The translations under genes and the position numbers were made by a program. A stretch of DNA of 64,000 nt from Macrostomum hystrix (Eukaryota > Platyhelminthes > Macrostomidae). The DNA lies in contig CATNEN010000003.1 in assembly GCA_950097015.1 (NCBI GenBank), positions 12,553,501 to 12,617,500 on the forward strand. Reading direction: 5' to 3'. Positions within the stretch are counted from its first letter, which is position 1, and each line of letters begins with the position of its first letter. Shown here piece after piece: positions 36,001 through 47,492 of this stretch. Below the pieces are notes generated by a model, which was not told the DNA's origin, did not search any database, and was given only the letters and a program-made list of their open reading frames with translations.

Positions 36001-39000
36001 GATGATAATTTTTGGCTTTCTAAAAGATGGGAGATTAATGGCTAGTTGTTGAGTTTCTCAAATAATTTATACATCTAGTCTCTTATTATGCTTAAATTAT
36101 GCTCAAATCCATCGCAGGCTAGCGCGCAGCAGAAGCATCAAATGTGGCTGGCCGCCCAGGTTGGCGCTATTCAGCGCACCGGTCTTGGCGGAACATTCGA
36201 GTGTTTGGTGAGCGGTACCGAATTTACCCATAACTGATTATTTCAATTTTTCAATTTTTTAAGTTACCAAACAAATTCGCTTTCCGGCTCTCCACAGATG
36301 TGCAACGTGAAGTGCAACTCCCAGAAGGCATTAGATTTTCACGTCAACGGTGACAAACACAAGAAGAATGTGGAAGAGAGAGTTAAAGTTATGGAGGGTA
36401 AGTTTGTTGTGTTTGGGATAATTGAAATCCTGATTGAAATATTGAGTTTGGGATAATTGAGATCCTGATTGAAATATTGGGTATAGGATAATTGAGATCC
36501 TGATTGAAATATTGGGTATAGGATAATTGAGATCCTGATTGAAATATTGGGTATAGGATAACTGAGATCCTCATTGAAATATTGGGTATAGGATAATTGA
36601 GATCCTTATTGAAATATTGGGTATAGGATAATTGAGATCCTCATTGAAATATTGGGTATAGGATAATTGAGATCCTCATTGAAATATTGGGTTTGGGATA
36701 ATTGAGATCCTGATTGAAATATTGGGTATAGGATTATTGAGATCCTCATTGAAATATTGGGTATAGGATAACTGAGATCCTGATTGAAATATTGGGTATA
36801 GGATAATTGAGATCCTGATTGAAATATTGGGTATAGGATAATTGAGATCCTGATTGAAATATTGGGTATAGGATAATTGAGATCCTGATTGAAATATTGG
36901 GTATAGGATAATTGAGATCCTTATTGAAATATTGGGTATAGGATAATTGAGATCCTGATTGAAATATTGGGTATAGGATAATTGAGATCCTGATTGAAAT
37001 ATTGGGTATAGGATAATTGAGATCCTCATTGAAATATTGGGTATAGGATAACTGAGATCCTGATTGAAATATTGGGTATAGGATAATTGAGATCCTGATT
37101 GAAATATTGGGTTTGGGATAATTGAGATCCTGATTGAAATATTGGGTATAGGATAATTGAGATCCTGATTGAAATATTGGGTATAGGATAATTGAGATCC
37201 TGATTGAAATATTGGGTATAGGATAATTGAGATCCTCATTGAAATATTGGGTATAGGATAACTGAGATCCTGATTGAAATATTGGGTATAGGATAATTGA
37301 GATCCTCATTGAAATATTGGGTATAAGATAATTGAGATCCTGATTGAAATATTGGGTATAGGATAATTGAGATCCTGATTGAAATATTGGGTTTGGGATA
37401 ATTGAGATCCGGATTGAAATATTGGGTATAGGATAATTGAGATCCTCATTGAAATATTGGGTATAGGATAATTGAAATCCTTATTGAAATATTGGGTATA
37501 GGATAATTGAGATCCTGATTGAAATATTGGTATAGGATAATTGAGATCCTGATTGAAATATTGGGTATAGGATAATTGAGATCCGGATTGAAATATTGGG
37601 TATAGGATAACTGAGATCCTGATTGAAATATTGGGTATAGGATAATTGAGATCCTCATTGAAATATTGGGTATAGGATAATTGAGATCCTCATTGAAATA
37701 TTGGGTATAGGATAATTGAGATCCTCATTGAAATATTGGGTATAGGATAATTGAGATCCTCATTGAAATATTGGGTATAAGATAATTGAGATCCTTATTG
37801 AAATATTGGGTATAGGATAATTGAGATCCTGATTGAAATATCGGGTATAGGATAATTGAGATCCTGATTGAAATATTGGGTATAGGATAATTGAGATCCT
37901 GATTGAAATATTGGGTATAGGATAATTGAGATCCTGATTGAAATATTGGGTATAGGATAATTGAGATCCTCATTGAAATATTGGGTATAGGATAATTGAG
38001 ATCCTGATTGAAATATTGGGTATAGGATAATTGAGATCCTCATTGAAATATTGGGTATAGGATAATTGAGATCCTCATTGAAATATTGGGTATAGGATAA
38101 TTGAAATCCTTATTGAAATATTGGGTATAGGATAATTGAGATCCTGATTGAAATATTGGTATAGGATAATTGAGATCCTCATTGAAATATTGGGTATAGG
38201 ATAACTGAGATCCTGATTGAAATATTGGGTATAGGATAATTGAGATCCTCATTGAAATATTGGGTATAAGATAATTGAGATCCTTATTGAAATATTGGGT
38301 ATAGGATAATTGAGATCCTGATTGAAATATTGGGTATAGGATAATTGAGATCCTGATTGAAATATTGGGTTTGGGATAATTGAGATCCGGATTGAAATAT
38401 TGGGTATAGGATAATTGAGATCCTGATTGAAATATTGGGTATAGGATAATTGAGATCCTGATTGAAATATTGGGTATAGGATAATTGAGATCCTGATTGA
38501 AATATTGGGTATAGGATAATTGAGATCCTCATTGAAATATTGGGTATAGGATAATTGAGATCCTCATTGAAATATTGGGTATAGGATAATTGAGATCCTG
38601 ATTGAAATATTGGGTATAGGATAATTGAGATCCTCATTGAAATATTGGGTATAGGATAATTGAGATCCTCATTGAAATATTGGGTATAGGATAATTGAAA
38701 TCCTTATTGAAATATTGGGTATAGGATAATTGAGATCCTGATTGAAATATTGGTATAGGATAATTGAGATCCTCATTGAAATATTGGGTATAGGATAATT
38801 GAGATCCTCATCGAAATATTGGGTATAGGATAATTGAGATCCTCATTGAAATATTGGGTATAGGATAACTGAGATCCTGATTGAAATATTGGGTATAGGA
38901 TAATTGAGATCCTCATTGAAATATTGGGTATAAGATAATTGAGATCCTTATTGAAATATTGGGTATAGGATAATTGAGATCCTGATTGAAATATTGGGTA

Positions 39001-42000
39001 TAGGATAATTGAGATCCTGATTGAAATATTGGGTTTGGGATAATTGAGATCCGGATTGAAATATTGGGTATAGGATAATTGAGATCCTCATTGAAATATT
39101 GGGTATAGGATAATTGAGATCCTCATTGAAATATTGGGTATAGGATAATTGAGATCCTGATTGAAATATTGGGTATAGGATAATTGAGATCCTCATTGAA
39201 ATATTGGGTATAGGATAATTGAGATCCTCATTGAAATATTGGGTATAGGATAATTGAAATCCTTATTGAAATATTGGGTATAGGATAATTGAGATCCTCA
39301 TTGAAATATTGGGTATAGGATAATTGAGATCCTCATTGAAATATTGGGTATAGGATAATTGAGATCCTCATTGAAATATTGGGTATAGGATAATTGAGAT
39401 CCTCATTGAAATATTGGGTATAGGATAATTGAGATCCTGATTGAAATATTGGGTATAGGATAATTGAGATCCTGATTGAAATATTGGGTATAGGATAATT
39501 GAGATCCTCATTGAAATATTGGGTATAGGATAATTGAGATCCTGATTGAAATATTGGGTATAGGATAATTGAGATCCTCATTGAAATATTGGGTATAGGA
39601 TAATTGAGATCCTCATTGAAATATTGGGTATAGGATAATTGAGATCCTCATTGAAACATTGGGTATAGGATAATTGAGATCCTCATTGAAATATTGGGTA
39701 TAGGATAATTGAGATCCTCATTGAAATATTGGGTATAGGATAACTGAGATCCTCATTGAAATATTGGGTATAGGATAATTGAGATCCTCATTGAAATATT
39801 GGGTATAGGATAATTGAGATCCTCATTGAAATATTGGGTATAGGATAATTGAAATCCTGATTGAAATATTGGGTATAGGATAATTGAGATCCTGATTGAA
39901 ATATTGGGTATAGGATAATTGAGATCCTGATTGAAATATTGGGTATAGGATAATTGAGATCCTTATTGAAATATTGGGTATAGGATAATTGAGATCCTCA
40001 TTGAAATATTGTGTATAGGATAATTGAGATCCTCATTGAAATATTGGGTATAGGATAATTGAGATCCTCATTGAAATATTGGGTATAGGATAATTGAGAT
40101 CCTCATTGAAATATTGGGTATAGGATAATTGAGATCCTCATTGAAATATTGGGTATAGGATAATTGAGATCCTCATTGAAATATTGGGTATAGGATAATT
40201 GAGATCCTGATTGAAATATTGGGTATAGGATAATTGAGATCCTGATTGAAATATTGGGTATAGGATAATTGAGATCCTCATTGAAATATTGGGTATAGGA
40301 TAATTGAGATCCTGATTGAAATATTGGGTATAGGATAATTGAGATCCTCATTGAAATATTGGGTATAGGATAATTGAGATCCTCATTGAAATATTGGGTA
40401 TAGGATAATTGAGATCCTCATTGAAACATTGGGTATAGGATAATTGAGATCCTCATTGAAATATTGGGTATAGGATAATTGAGATCCTCATTGAAATATT
40501 GGGTATAGGATAATTGAGATCCTCATTGAAATATTGGGTATAGGATAATTGAGATCCTTATTGAAATCTTGAGTTTGGGATAACTGAGATCTTCATTGAA
40601 ATAATGAGTATTGGATAATAAAAATGTAGATCTTAATGTGAGTTATGCGATCATTCGAATCTAAGATATTGATAGCAAAGAACAAAGACTTAGGTAAGGT
40701 CTTTCGTTAGGTAGAAAATGGGATTTTGAGATACATTGTTTGGCACGGGATTTGGAATCTAATTCGATGAATAAATTCTGTAAAAAAATACTATTTTAAC
40801 ATGTCCCGTTTAGCCGCTCAGCGCGAGAAGGAGGCAGCGGAGGCCGCCGCCAAGAAGAAGGAAGAAGACTCAAAGGAACCTGACGAAGCCGCCCTGCTTG
40901 CCAAACAGAAGGCGGAGAAGCCTCCAACATCAGCTGCCGTTCAGGCGGCTAGCAAGCCTAAGCAGCAGCAGCAGAAATCCATTGCAACTAGTGGCCCTAG
41001 GGCTAAGCCGATGCCGCGTGCTCAAACTGTGCTCAACAGCTGTTTTGAGCCTTTGCTTGGATTGCAATATGTTACCGAGTATCAGAGAATTAATCCAATG
41101 CTGGAATGCCGCTGCTATTGCGAATTGTGCAACTTGAATTTTCCCGTGGCCGAACTGATTGCGCACACTACTGGCGTCAGGCATCGGAGATTGTTTCTGG
41201 TGAGCTCTGATTTGGATCTGAGAGATTCACTTCAGATCCTAAAATTAGTTCAGATTCTGTTCTGCCCAAAATGTTCCGTTTATATTTAAAAAAAAATTGA
41301 CCCATTTCATGTTCCAGATCCCCAAACAATCCCTGTTTCAAAGCCTAAACAATCCCCATTTTAGATCCATGACTAATCCCTATTTCAGATCCCAAACCAA
41401 TCCCTATTTCAGATCCCAAACCAATCCCTATTTCAGATCCCAAACCAATCCCTATTTCAGATCCCAAACCAATCCCTATTTCAGATCCCAAACCAATCCC
41501 TATTTCAGATCCCAAACCAATCCCTATTTCAGATCCCAAACCAATCCCTATTTCAGATCCCAAACCAATCCCTATTTCAGATCCCAAACCAATCCTTATT
41601 TCAGATCCCAAACCAATCCCTATTTCAGATCCCAAACCAATCCCTATTTCAGATCCCAAACCAATCCCTATTTCAGATCCCAAACCAATCCCTATTTCAG
41701 ATCCCAAACCAATCCCTATTTCAGATCCCAAACCAATCCCTATTTCAGATCCCAAACCAATCCCTATTTCAGATCCCAAACCAATCCCTATTTCAGATCC
41801 CAAACCAATCCCTATTTCAGATCCCAAACCAATCCCTATTTCAGATCCCAAACCAATCCCTATTTCAGATCCCAAACCAATCCCTATTTCAGATCCCAAA
41901 CCAATCCCTATTTCAGATCCCAAACCAATCCCTATTTCAGATCCCAAACCAATCCCTATTTCAGATCCCAAACCAATCCTTATTTCAGATCCCAAACCAA

Positions 42001-43708
42001 TCCCTATTTCAGATCCCAAACCAATCCCTATTTCAGATCCCAAACCAATCCCTATTTCAGATCCCAAACCAATCCCTATTTCAGATCCCAAACCAATCCC
42101 TATTTCAGATCCCAAACCAATCCCTATTTCAGATCCCAAACCAATCCCTATTGCAGACTACAATAAGCCTATCCCAATTTCAGATACAAAACTAATCAAG
42201 TTTTCTAAAGTCCCAAACCAGCTCTTTATCCAGATCCCAAACCAATCCCCATTTCAGATCCCAAATAATCCTCATTTCAGAGCCCAAAAATCCCCATTTC
42301 AGATTAAAAAACAATCCCGTTTTAAATCTTAGGTCTTTAATAAATCCACTTTTTTCAACCCAGAATTAATCCCTACCTTAGAAATATAATCTATTTTTCA
42401 GATCCCAAACCAATCCCTTCACAATTCTTAATCCCAGAGTCCAAATCGTTATAATTTTAGATTATCTTTTCCTCCTTAAACGTGCATTGTTTGTATTACA
42501 TTTATCTAAGCTCTTCCATACCATCTTTTCTTATCAAATTTCTAAAACACCGCATTAACAGAGGCACAACTATCCGGACCTGTTCGCCATCCTGTCGCAA
42601 GACCAGAGTCCGCGCAGCGTTCGTCTGCGACGCTACGCCATCTACGCCAAGCGCATCGAAGACTGGGAGGGTCGCAAGAAGATCAACCTGAAGGTGGAGG
42701 TTCTCGATGAAAATGGCGACCCGGCGGAAAGCCAGGCGAATGCTTCCGATTCTACAACTGCCGGATCATCTGCGCCTAGTCGGGCGGTAAAGTACACGCT
42801 GAAGTCTACTAAACGAGTGCGTCGAGATAGACGACGCGGCGATCTAGAGGAGGGCGAAATCGACGCCGAAGGCGACCAATCTGACGGTGGGGGCGGCGGC
42901 GAAGAATCCGACCCGGAGGAGGGCGAAGCTCTCGACAATGCCGGCCCGCCCGAACAGCCAGGCGTTGTCTTCGAAGACGCCATCGTTATTGAACGCGAGC
43001 CTTTAAATCAGCTGAATTCATCGTCAGCAACTACTGGCGGAGTTGTCTCAGCCAATGATGACATTGTGGCCACACGGGATGCTTTCATTCGACGCTTGAA
43101 AGAACAAAGGTTTTTGTCTGCTTCGGAGGCCACAAGCGAGGCGGTTGATAGCTTCGGGCGCGAAGCTGATTGGGCTATTAAAAGGAAGAAGCGAGCAGCG
43201 GGTATCATTGAGGTGAGTTGCTCCTCGTAGATTTTTGGTCAAGATCCTCATTTTATAGAGATGGCTTCATAGATCAGTGGTATAACTTCATAGATCAATG
43301 GGATGACTTCATAGATCAATGGGATAACTTAATAGATCAATGGGATAACTTCGTAGATCAATGGAATAACTTCATAGATCAATGGGATAACTTCATAGAT
43401 CAATGGGATAACTTCATAGATCAATGGGATAACTTCGTAGATCAATGGAATGACTTCATAGATCATTGGGATAACTTCATAGATCAATGGGATAACTTAA
43501 AAAATCAATGGGAAAGCTATATAGATCAATTGGATAGCTTACTAGGTTATTGGGATAATTTACGTCATTGTGTGTGCTTAAATATATATTCTCCGAAAGC
43601 TCAATTGACTTTAATTCTATTTGCAGGACGACGCAGACGTCATTAAATTTGGCGCCGCCGCCTCGGCCGCTTCAGACCTCGCTTCAACCCTGGCTTCTCA
43701 GCTCCCCC

Positions 43709-43742
<34 letters not shown>

Positions 43743-45348
43743 CATGACCTCCCTAGTTGAGCAGATTCGCGCAATGACAGGCATTAACCTGGGCATTAGC
43801 CGTGCTCAAACTGACGCATTCCGCATCCCCAGCATTCCCGGCCTCAGGCTTGACATCGACCGCATCAAGGACACACCCGATCCCGTAGCCCAGATGCGTA
43901 ATCTGGTCGCCCAGGTGCAAGAATTCGTTGGCAGTCAGCAGAAAGCTGCCGGCTACGGTGTCACACCGTCGTCTACTTCGGCGACAACCAGGCTAGGCCT
44001 ACTGACGTCTGCTTCCGCTGCTAGCCAGCAAAATCAAAAGCAGCAGCAGCAGCAGAGAGTAGAAGCATTACCGCCACCATCAACTGTCGTGTCGGACAAA
44101 CAGCACAAAAGACACAAAGAGAAGAAGGAGAAAAAGGAAAAAAAACGCGACAAGAAGGAGCGCAAAGAAAAAGAGCAACAGCAGCAGCAACATCAGAAGC
44201 TGATGGGAGCCATTCATTTACCTGGTCAGGACATCATTATTCAGGTGAATAAGCAGAATAAGAAGGCCAAAAAGCACAACAAACGCGACGACAAGGAGCG
44301 GCAGAGACGCGACAAAGAAAAAGAGAAAGCCAAATCGAAAGATAAGGAAAGGAAGCGAGAAGAGAAAGAGCGCGAGAAAGCCAAAGCTAAAGAGAAAGAG
44401 CGAAAGCACAAACGGCGAGAGCGCGAAAAAGAAGAGAAAGAGCGCGACACAAAGCGTCGACGCAGAGCCGATCCCGCAGTCCTCCCAGCACCCGACAGTC
44501 TGGGCCTTCCAGACCTGTCCGGGTCTACAGTGTTCGATGCTTATAGCGCACTGTCCACTTCCAATCCGACTAAGCCGGCATCGTCTGCCGCTGCTATTGC
44601 TTCCTCATCGATGGGTGCAGCAACTTATTCAACTAATGCGGCCAGGAATTCGGCAAATTTTGCACCGCTGGCTTCATCGTCTACCAGCGGAGACTCCTCT
44701 GACGACGACGATTATGTTGAAAAGTCGGCTGATTGGTTGGCCTCGCTGGCTCGCAATAGCCTCTACGGGGGCAGCAGCAAATCGGCTACTTCCAATAGTG
44801 CGCCGTCCAATCAGGGGCCTTCGCAACCGGTCCTACTAGGTCTAGTTGGTGGCGGTCTACCCCCGCCGCCGCAGCCGCATCTAACTTCCACAACAATGTC
44901 AACTATGAATGCGCGTTCTCAGCCACTCTTGGCCACGCCAGGTTATTCTCAGCAGCCGATGCAGTCAGTACCGCCATTTAGCTATGGTTCCTCTCAGCCG
45001 CCAGTTGCTGGTGCATCGTCGCTGGGTTTAGTTGCGTCGCAGCAGCAGCAGCATATTTCAAATAATTTTCTTGCTCCACCTCCGCCGATGCATCTGCAGC
45101 CGTTGCTGCCAAATCCTCACACTCTTATTACACAGCAGCAGCAGCAGCAGCAGTTTTCCGGCTATCCCAATAGCAGCGCCTATAATCATCAACTGACTCC
45201 GTCGCAGCAGCAAATGTACCGTTCATTGCCCCCGCCTTCGCAAATTTTGCCAGAAGTGCTTCAGCCGCAGCAGCAGCAGCAGCAGCACTTGTATCAGCAG
45301 CAGCAGTATCAACAGGTCCATCCTCCGCCGCATCAACAACTTTGGTAG
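27045..45348 (+). CDS. Large U1-type zinc-finger, polyQ nuclear protein (six exons)
   Basis: Exons: 27045-29912, 36118-36207, 36298-36397, 40814-41199, 42562-43212, 43627-45348. All junctions are GT-AG and in phase, giving 1938 residues. The start is the first ATG (MATKKTFEGARRP). Three U1/matrin-type fingers are visible: FCKLC (C904, C907, H920, H926), CLMC (C985, C988, H1001, H1007; intron 2 falls between its cysteines) and YCELC (C1122, C1125, H1137, H1143). Such fingers usually bind RNA or double-stranded nucleic acid. Exon 1 also has Pro-rich, Ala-rich and Gln runs, an acidic Asp/Glu block before the first finger, and GKWNYATWNQYITVMQRHNP of unknown type. The last exon has polyQ and a long Lys/Arg/Glu charged region typical of splicing or transcription factors. 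No orthologue was recognised. An AATAAA is at 45606. Introns 1, 3, 4 and 5 are filled with minisatellites. Confidence 0.87.
30015..35972. repeat. Minisatellite, 32-bp unit, about 186 copies, in intron 1 of the zinc-finger gene
   Basis: The unit is GAATGATGGTAGGTTAGACA plus TTATGGCCTGCT. Variants (GAGATT/GACATT, GGATGATGG, GTAAGAGA) occur in patterned order. For example, a run with GTAAGAGA at 30881 recurs at 32001, 1120 bp (35 units) later. The array begins about 100 bp inside the 5' splice site and ends about 145 bp before the 3' splice site. It is stop-rich and non-coding. Confidence 0.98.
36409..40590. repeat. Minisatellite, 35-bp unit, about 119 copies, in intron 3 of the zinc-finger gene
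   Basis: The unit is GAAATATTGGGTATAGGATA plus ATTGAGATCCTGATT, with TCATT/TTATT/GGATT variants and a few 34-bp copies. It starts only about 12 nt after the GTAAGT donor at 36398. GAAACATT markers at 39653 and 40423 are 770 bp (22 units) apart. Many minus-strand open frames of 60-187 codons here are repeat artefacts. Confidence 0.98.
41310..42310. repeat. Minisatellite, 24-bp unit, about 34 copies, in intron 4 of the zinc-finger gene
   Basis: The unit is AGATCCCAAACCAATCCC plus TATTTC. Because 24 is divisible by three, one long frame is open on each strand (289 and 264 codons); both lie inside an intron and are artefacts. Edge copies degrade after about 42150 (CCCATTTCAG, CCTCATTTCAG). Each unit contains TATTTCAG, which resembles a 3' splice site. 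Confidence 0.97.
43262..43545. repeat. Minisatellite, 21-bp unit, about 14 copies, in intron 5 of the zinc-finger gene
   Basis: The unit is GATCAATGGGATAACTTCAT plus A, with moderately diverged copies (GTAGATC, AAAAATC). It lies between the donor at 43213 and the acceptor ending at 43626 and reads in frame with no stop, so an unspliced transcript would stay open across much of it. Confidence 0.95.
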
Positions 45349-45682
45349 CCCTTGTTTGCGTTGCGAAATGCAACTGTTCAAAGTCTTGACCTTATAATTG
45401 TTAAAGTTCATTATAATTATTATTATTATTAAATTCTTATTGCTTTCAACCGTCTTTTATAAACGTGCAAATCAAGTAAGGTCGCTTAATGTATATGTAA
45501 ATAGGGTTAGCCACTATGTAACTTATTACACCGTTAAACTTGTCAATTGTTGTCCCTCGTTGTTAATTTAATATTCTAGGCAAACAAACTAAATCATTGT
45601 TCACAAATAAATTACATTAAAGTCATACAATCAAGTTTTTTGTGCATCAAAAATTGGCTTTAAATAATAAGTTATCGCCCTT

Positions 45683-46106
45683 TACCCGCTAAAAAATAGG
45701 GATGTTTCTTTGGGTGATTCCAGTTGGAATCTGCGGTGTTTCCAGAAAAAGAAACAGCCGACCGCTGGAAACATACCAATCGGATGATTCCATGCTTAGA
45801 ATCTACCCAACTGGGCGTTTTCTCGGTGCTTCTTGGTGGCGAAATGGAATCACCCAAAGAATCCTCCAGTTCGGAAGATTCCATGCTCAGAAACCGCCGA
45901 GGAATCTCCCGTAAATAATTCTCTGGTTGTCCCATGGGCCACTGGTTCGGGTGATTCTTCGGCGGTTTCCGCACAATTTACGGTTACATCGGCTGCTTCC
46001 TGGGTGGTTTCTTTAACTTTTGCGAGATAGGGGGGATTTCGGTAGATTCCACTCCTATTTTGCACAAAAAACCCGCCGAAGAAGCAGCCGAATTTTTTAC
46101 AGGGTA
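45683..46106. mobile_element. Candidate short inverted-repeat element
   Basis: The left end TACCCGCTAAAAAAT (45683-45697) and right end ATTTTTTACAGGGTA (46092-46106) are inverted with two mismatches. Internally CTTTGGGTGATTCC (about 45710) is reversed as GGAATCACCCAAAG (about 45845), so the segment can fold. No flanking duplication was seen, which keeps this tentative. It lies just after the 3' UTR of the zinc-finger gene. Confidence 0.45.
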
Positions 46107-46529
46107 GTTCTGCTGATGCTGTTCAATGTTTGCCACCTTTTGTCCTCAACAAAAAAGTTTTGTTTCATGCATTAACACTTATGCCTGCTTTTCTTGTGCC
46201 TGTTTATGCTTTTTCAACTTTCAAATTCCTAAAAATGTATGTACTTTTGCATTGTAATTTGTCTGAAATCGTGGCATTGCCTAGCATGAAAAAAATACAA
46301 AATAAAAATTTTGTATTTTGCTAACTGAAATTTAGACCCGTGAAGTAAGATAATCAGGCTAAAGCTTTTATTTTGACAAAGAAAGATCCATCATGTGACA
46401 GCTGTTATTTTGTTCTCTTATTTTGTCGGACTATATTTTTTAATTTAGTAATGCGGACAATAATATGAAGTAACGATTACAGCATTGACGTTGCTGATAA
46501 TTTGCTGCTTACGTTGCTCCGCATTATCT
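46107..46529. other. Intergenic stretch
   Basis: AT-rich unique DNA, no feature recognised. Confidence 0.5.
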
Positions 46530-47235
46530 TTCGCCGCAGCAAATTATCCTTAGCGGCTTCAGTTGCTACTCAGCATTATCCTTAGCTGCTTCAGTTGCTA
46601 ATCCCGCATTATCCTTAGCTGCTTCAGTTGCTAATCCCGCATTATCCTTAGCTGTTTCAGTTGCTAATCCCGCATTATCCTTAGCTGCTTCAGTTGCTAA
46701 TCCCGCATTATCCTTAGCTGTTTCAGTTGCTAATCCCGCATTATCCTTTGCTGATTTAGTTGCTAATCCCGCATTATCCTTAGCGGCTTCAGTTGCTAAT
46801 CCCGCATTATCCTTAGCTGCTTCAGTTGCTAATCCCGCATTATCCTTAGCTGTTTCAGTTGCTAATCCCGCATTATCCTTAGCTGCTTCAGTTGCTAATC
46901 CCGCATTATCCTTTGCTGCTTCAGTTGCTAATCCCGCATTATCCTTTGCTGATTTAATTGCTAATCCCGCATTATCCTTAGCGGCTTCAGTTGCTAATCC
47001 CGCATTATCCTTAGCTGCTTCAGTTGCTAATCCCGCATTATCCTTAGCTGTTTCAGTTGCTAATCCCGCATTATCCTTAGCTGCTTCAGTTGCTAATCCC
47101 GCATTATCCTTTGCTGATTTAGTTGCTAATCCCGCATTATCCTTAGCGGCTTCAGTTGCTAATCCCGCATTATCCTTTGCTGATTTAGTTGCTAATCCTG
47201 CATTATCCTTAGCTGCTTTAGTTGCTAATCCCGCA
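46530..47235. repeat. Minisatellite, 33-bp unit, about 21 copies
   Basis: The unit is GCTAATCCCGCATTATCC plus TTAGCTGCTTCAGTT, with variants GCGGCTTC, GCTGTTTC and TTTGCTGATTTA appearing in a recurring order. It lies about 260 bp upstream of the next gene. Degenerate half-units at 46500-46550 suggest where it began. Confidence 0.96.
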
Positions 47236-47492
47236 ATTTCCTTCCCTGACGGGTCTACCTCTAGGTATTTTTATCAGAAAGCAACATTCTGTCAAACTTT
47301 CTGCAGTTAGTTATTCAACGAAGATGCTTCCTTGTATTCAATTATCTTCCTCGTGCAGGTTTGCACATAGACAAAAGAATTCCTAAACACTGTAACTGAT
47401 TTCGCTTTCGTCGAAGTGCACAAAAGCCAGATTTTAAGTGAGCGCTTTTAAGCAAAGCACAAATCGTTTACCGATCGTGTCGAGAACAAGCC

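Noticed and set aside
36389-40351. Many minus-strand frames of 60-187 codons beginning MRISIILYPIFQ
   Set aside because: The 35-bp array inside intron 3 of a plus-strand gene. They reflect repeat periodicity, not genes.
41297-42166. 289-codon plus and 264-codon minus frames (RSQTNPYF and GSEIGIGL repeats)
   Set aside because: A 24-bp intronic array, divisible by three, keeps both strands open. Good splice sites on either side mark it as intron.
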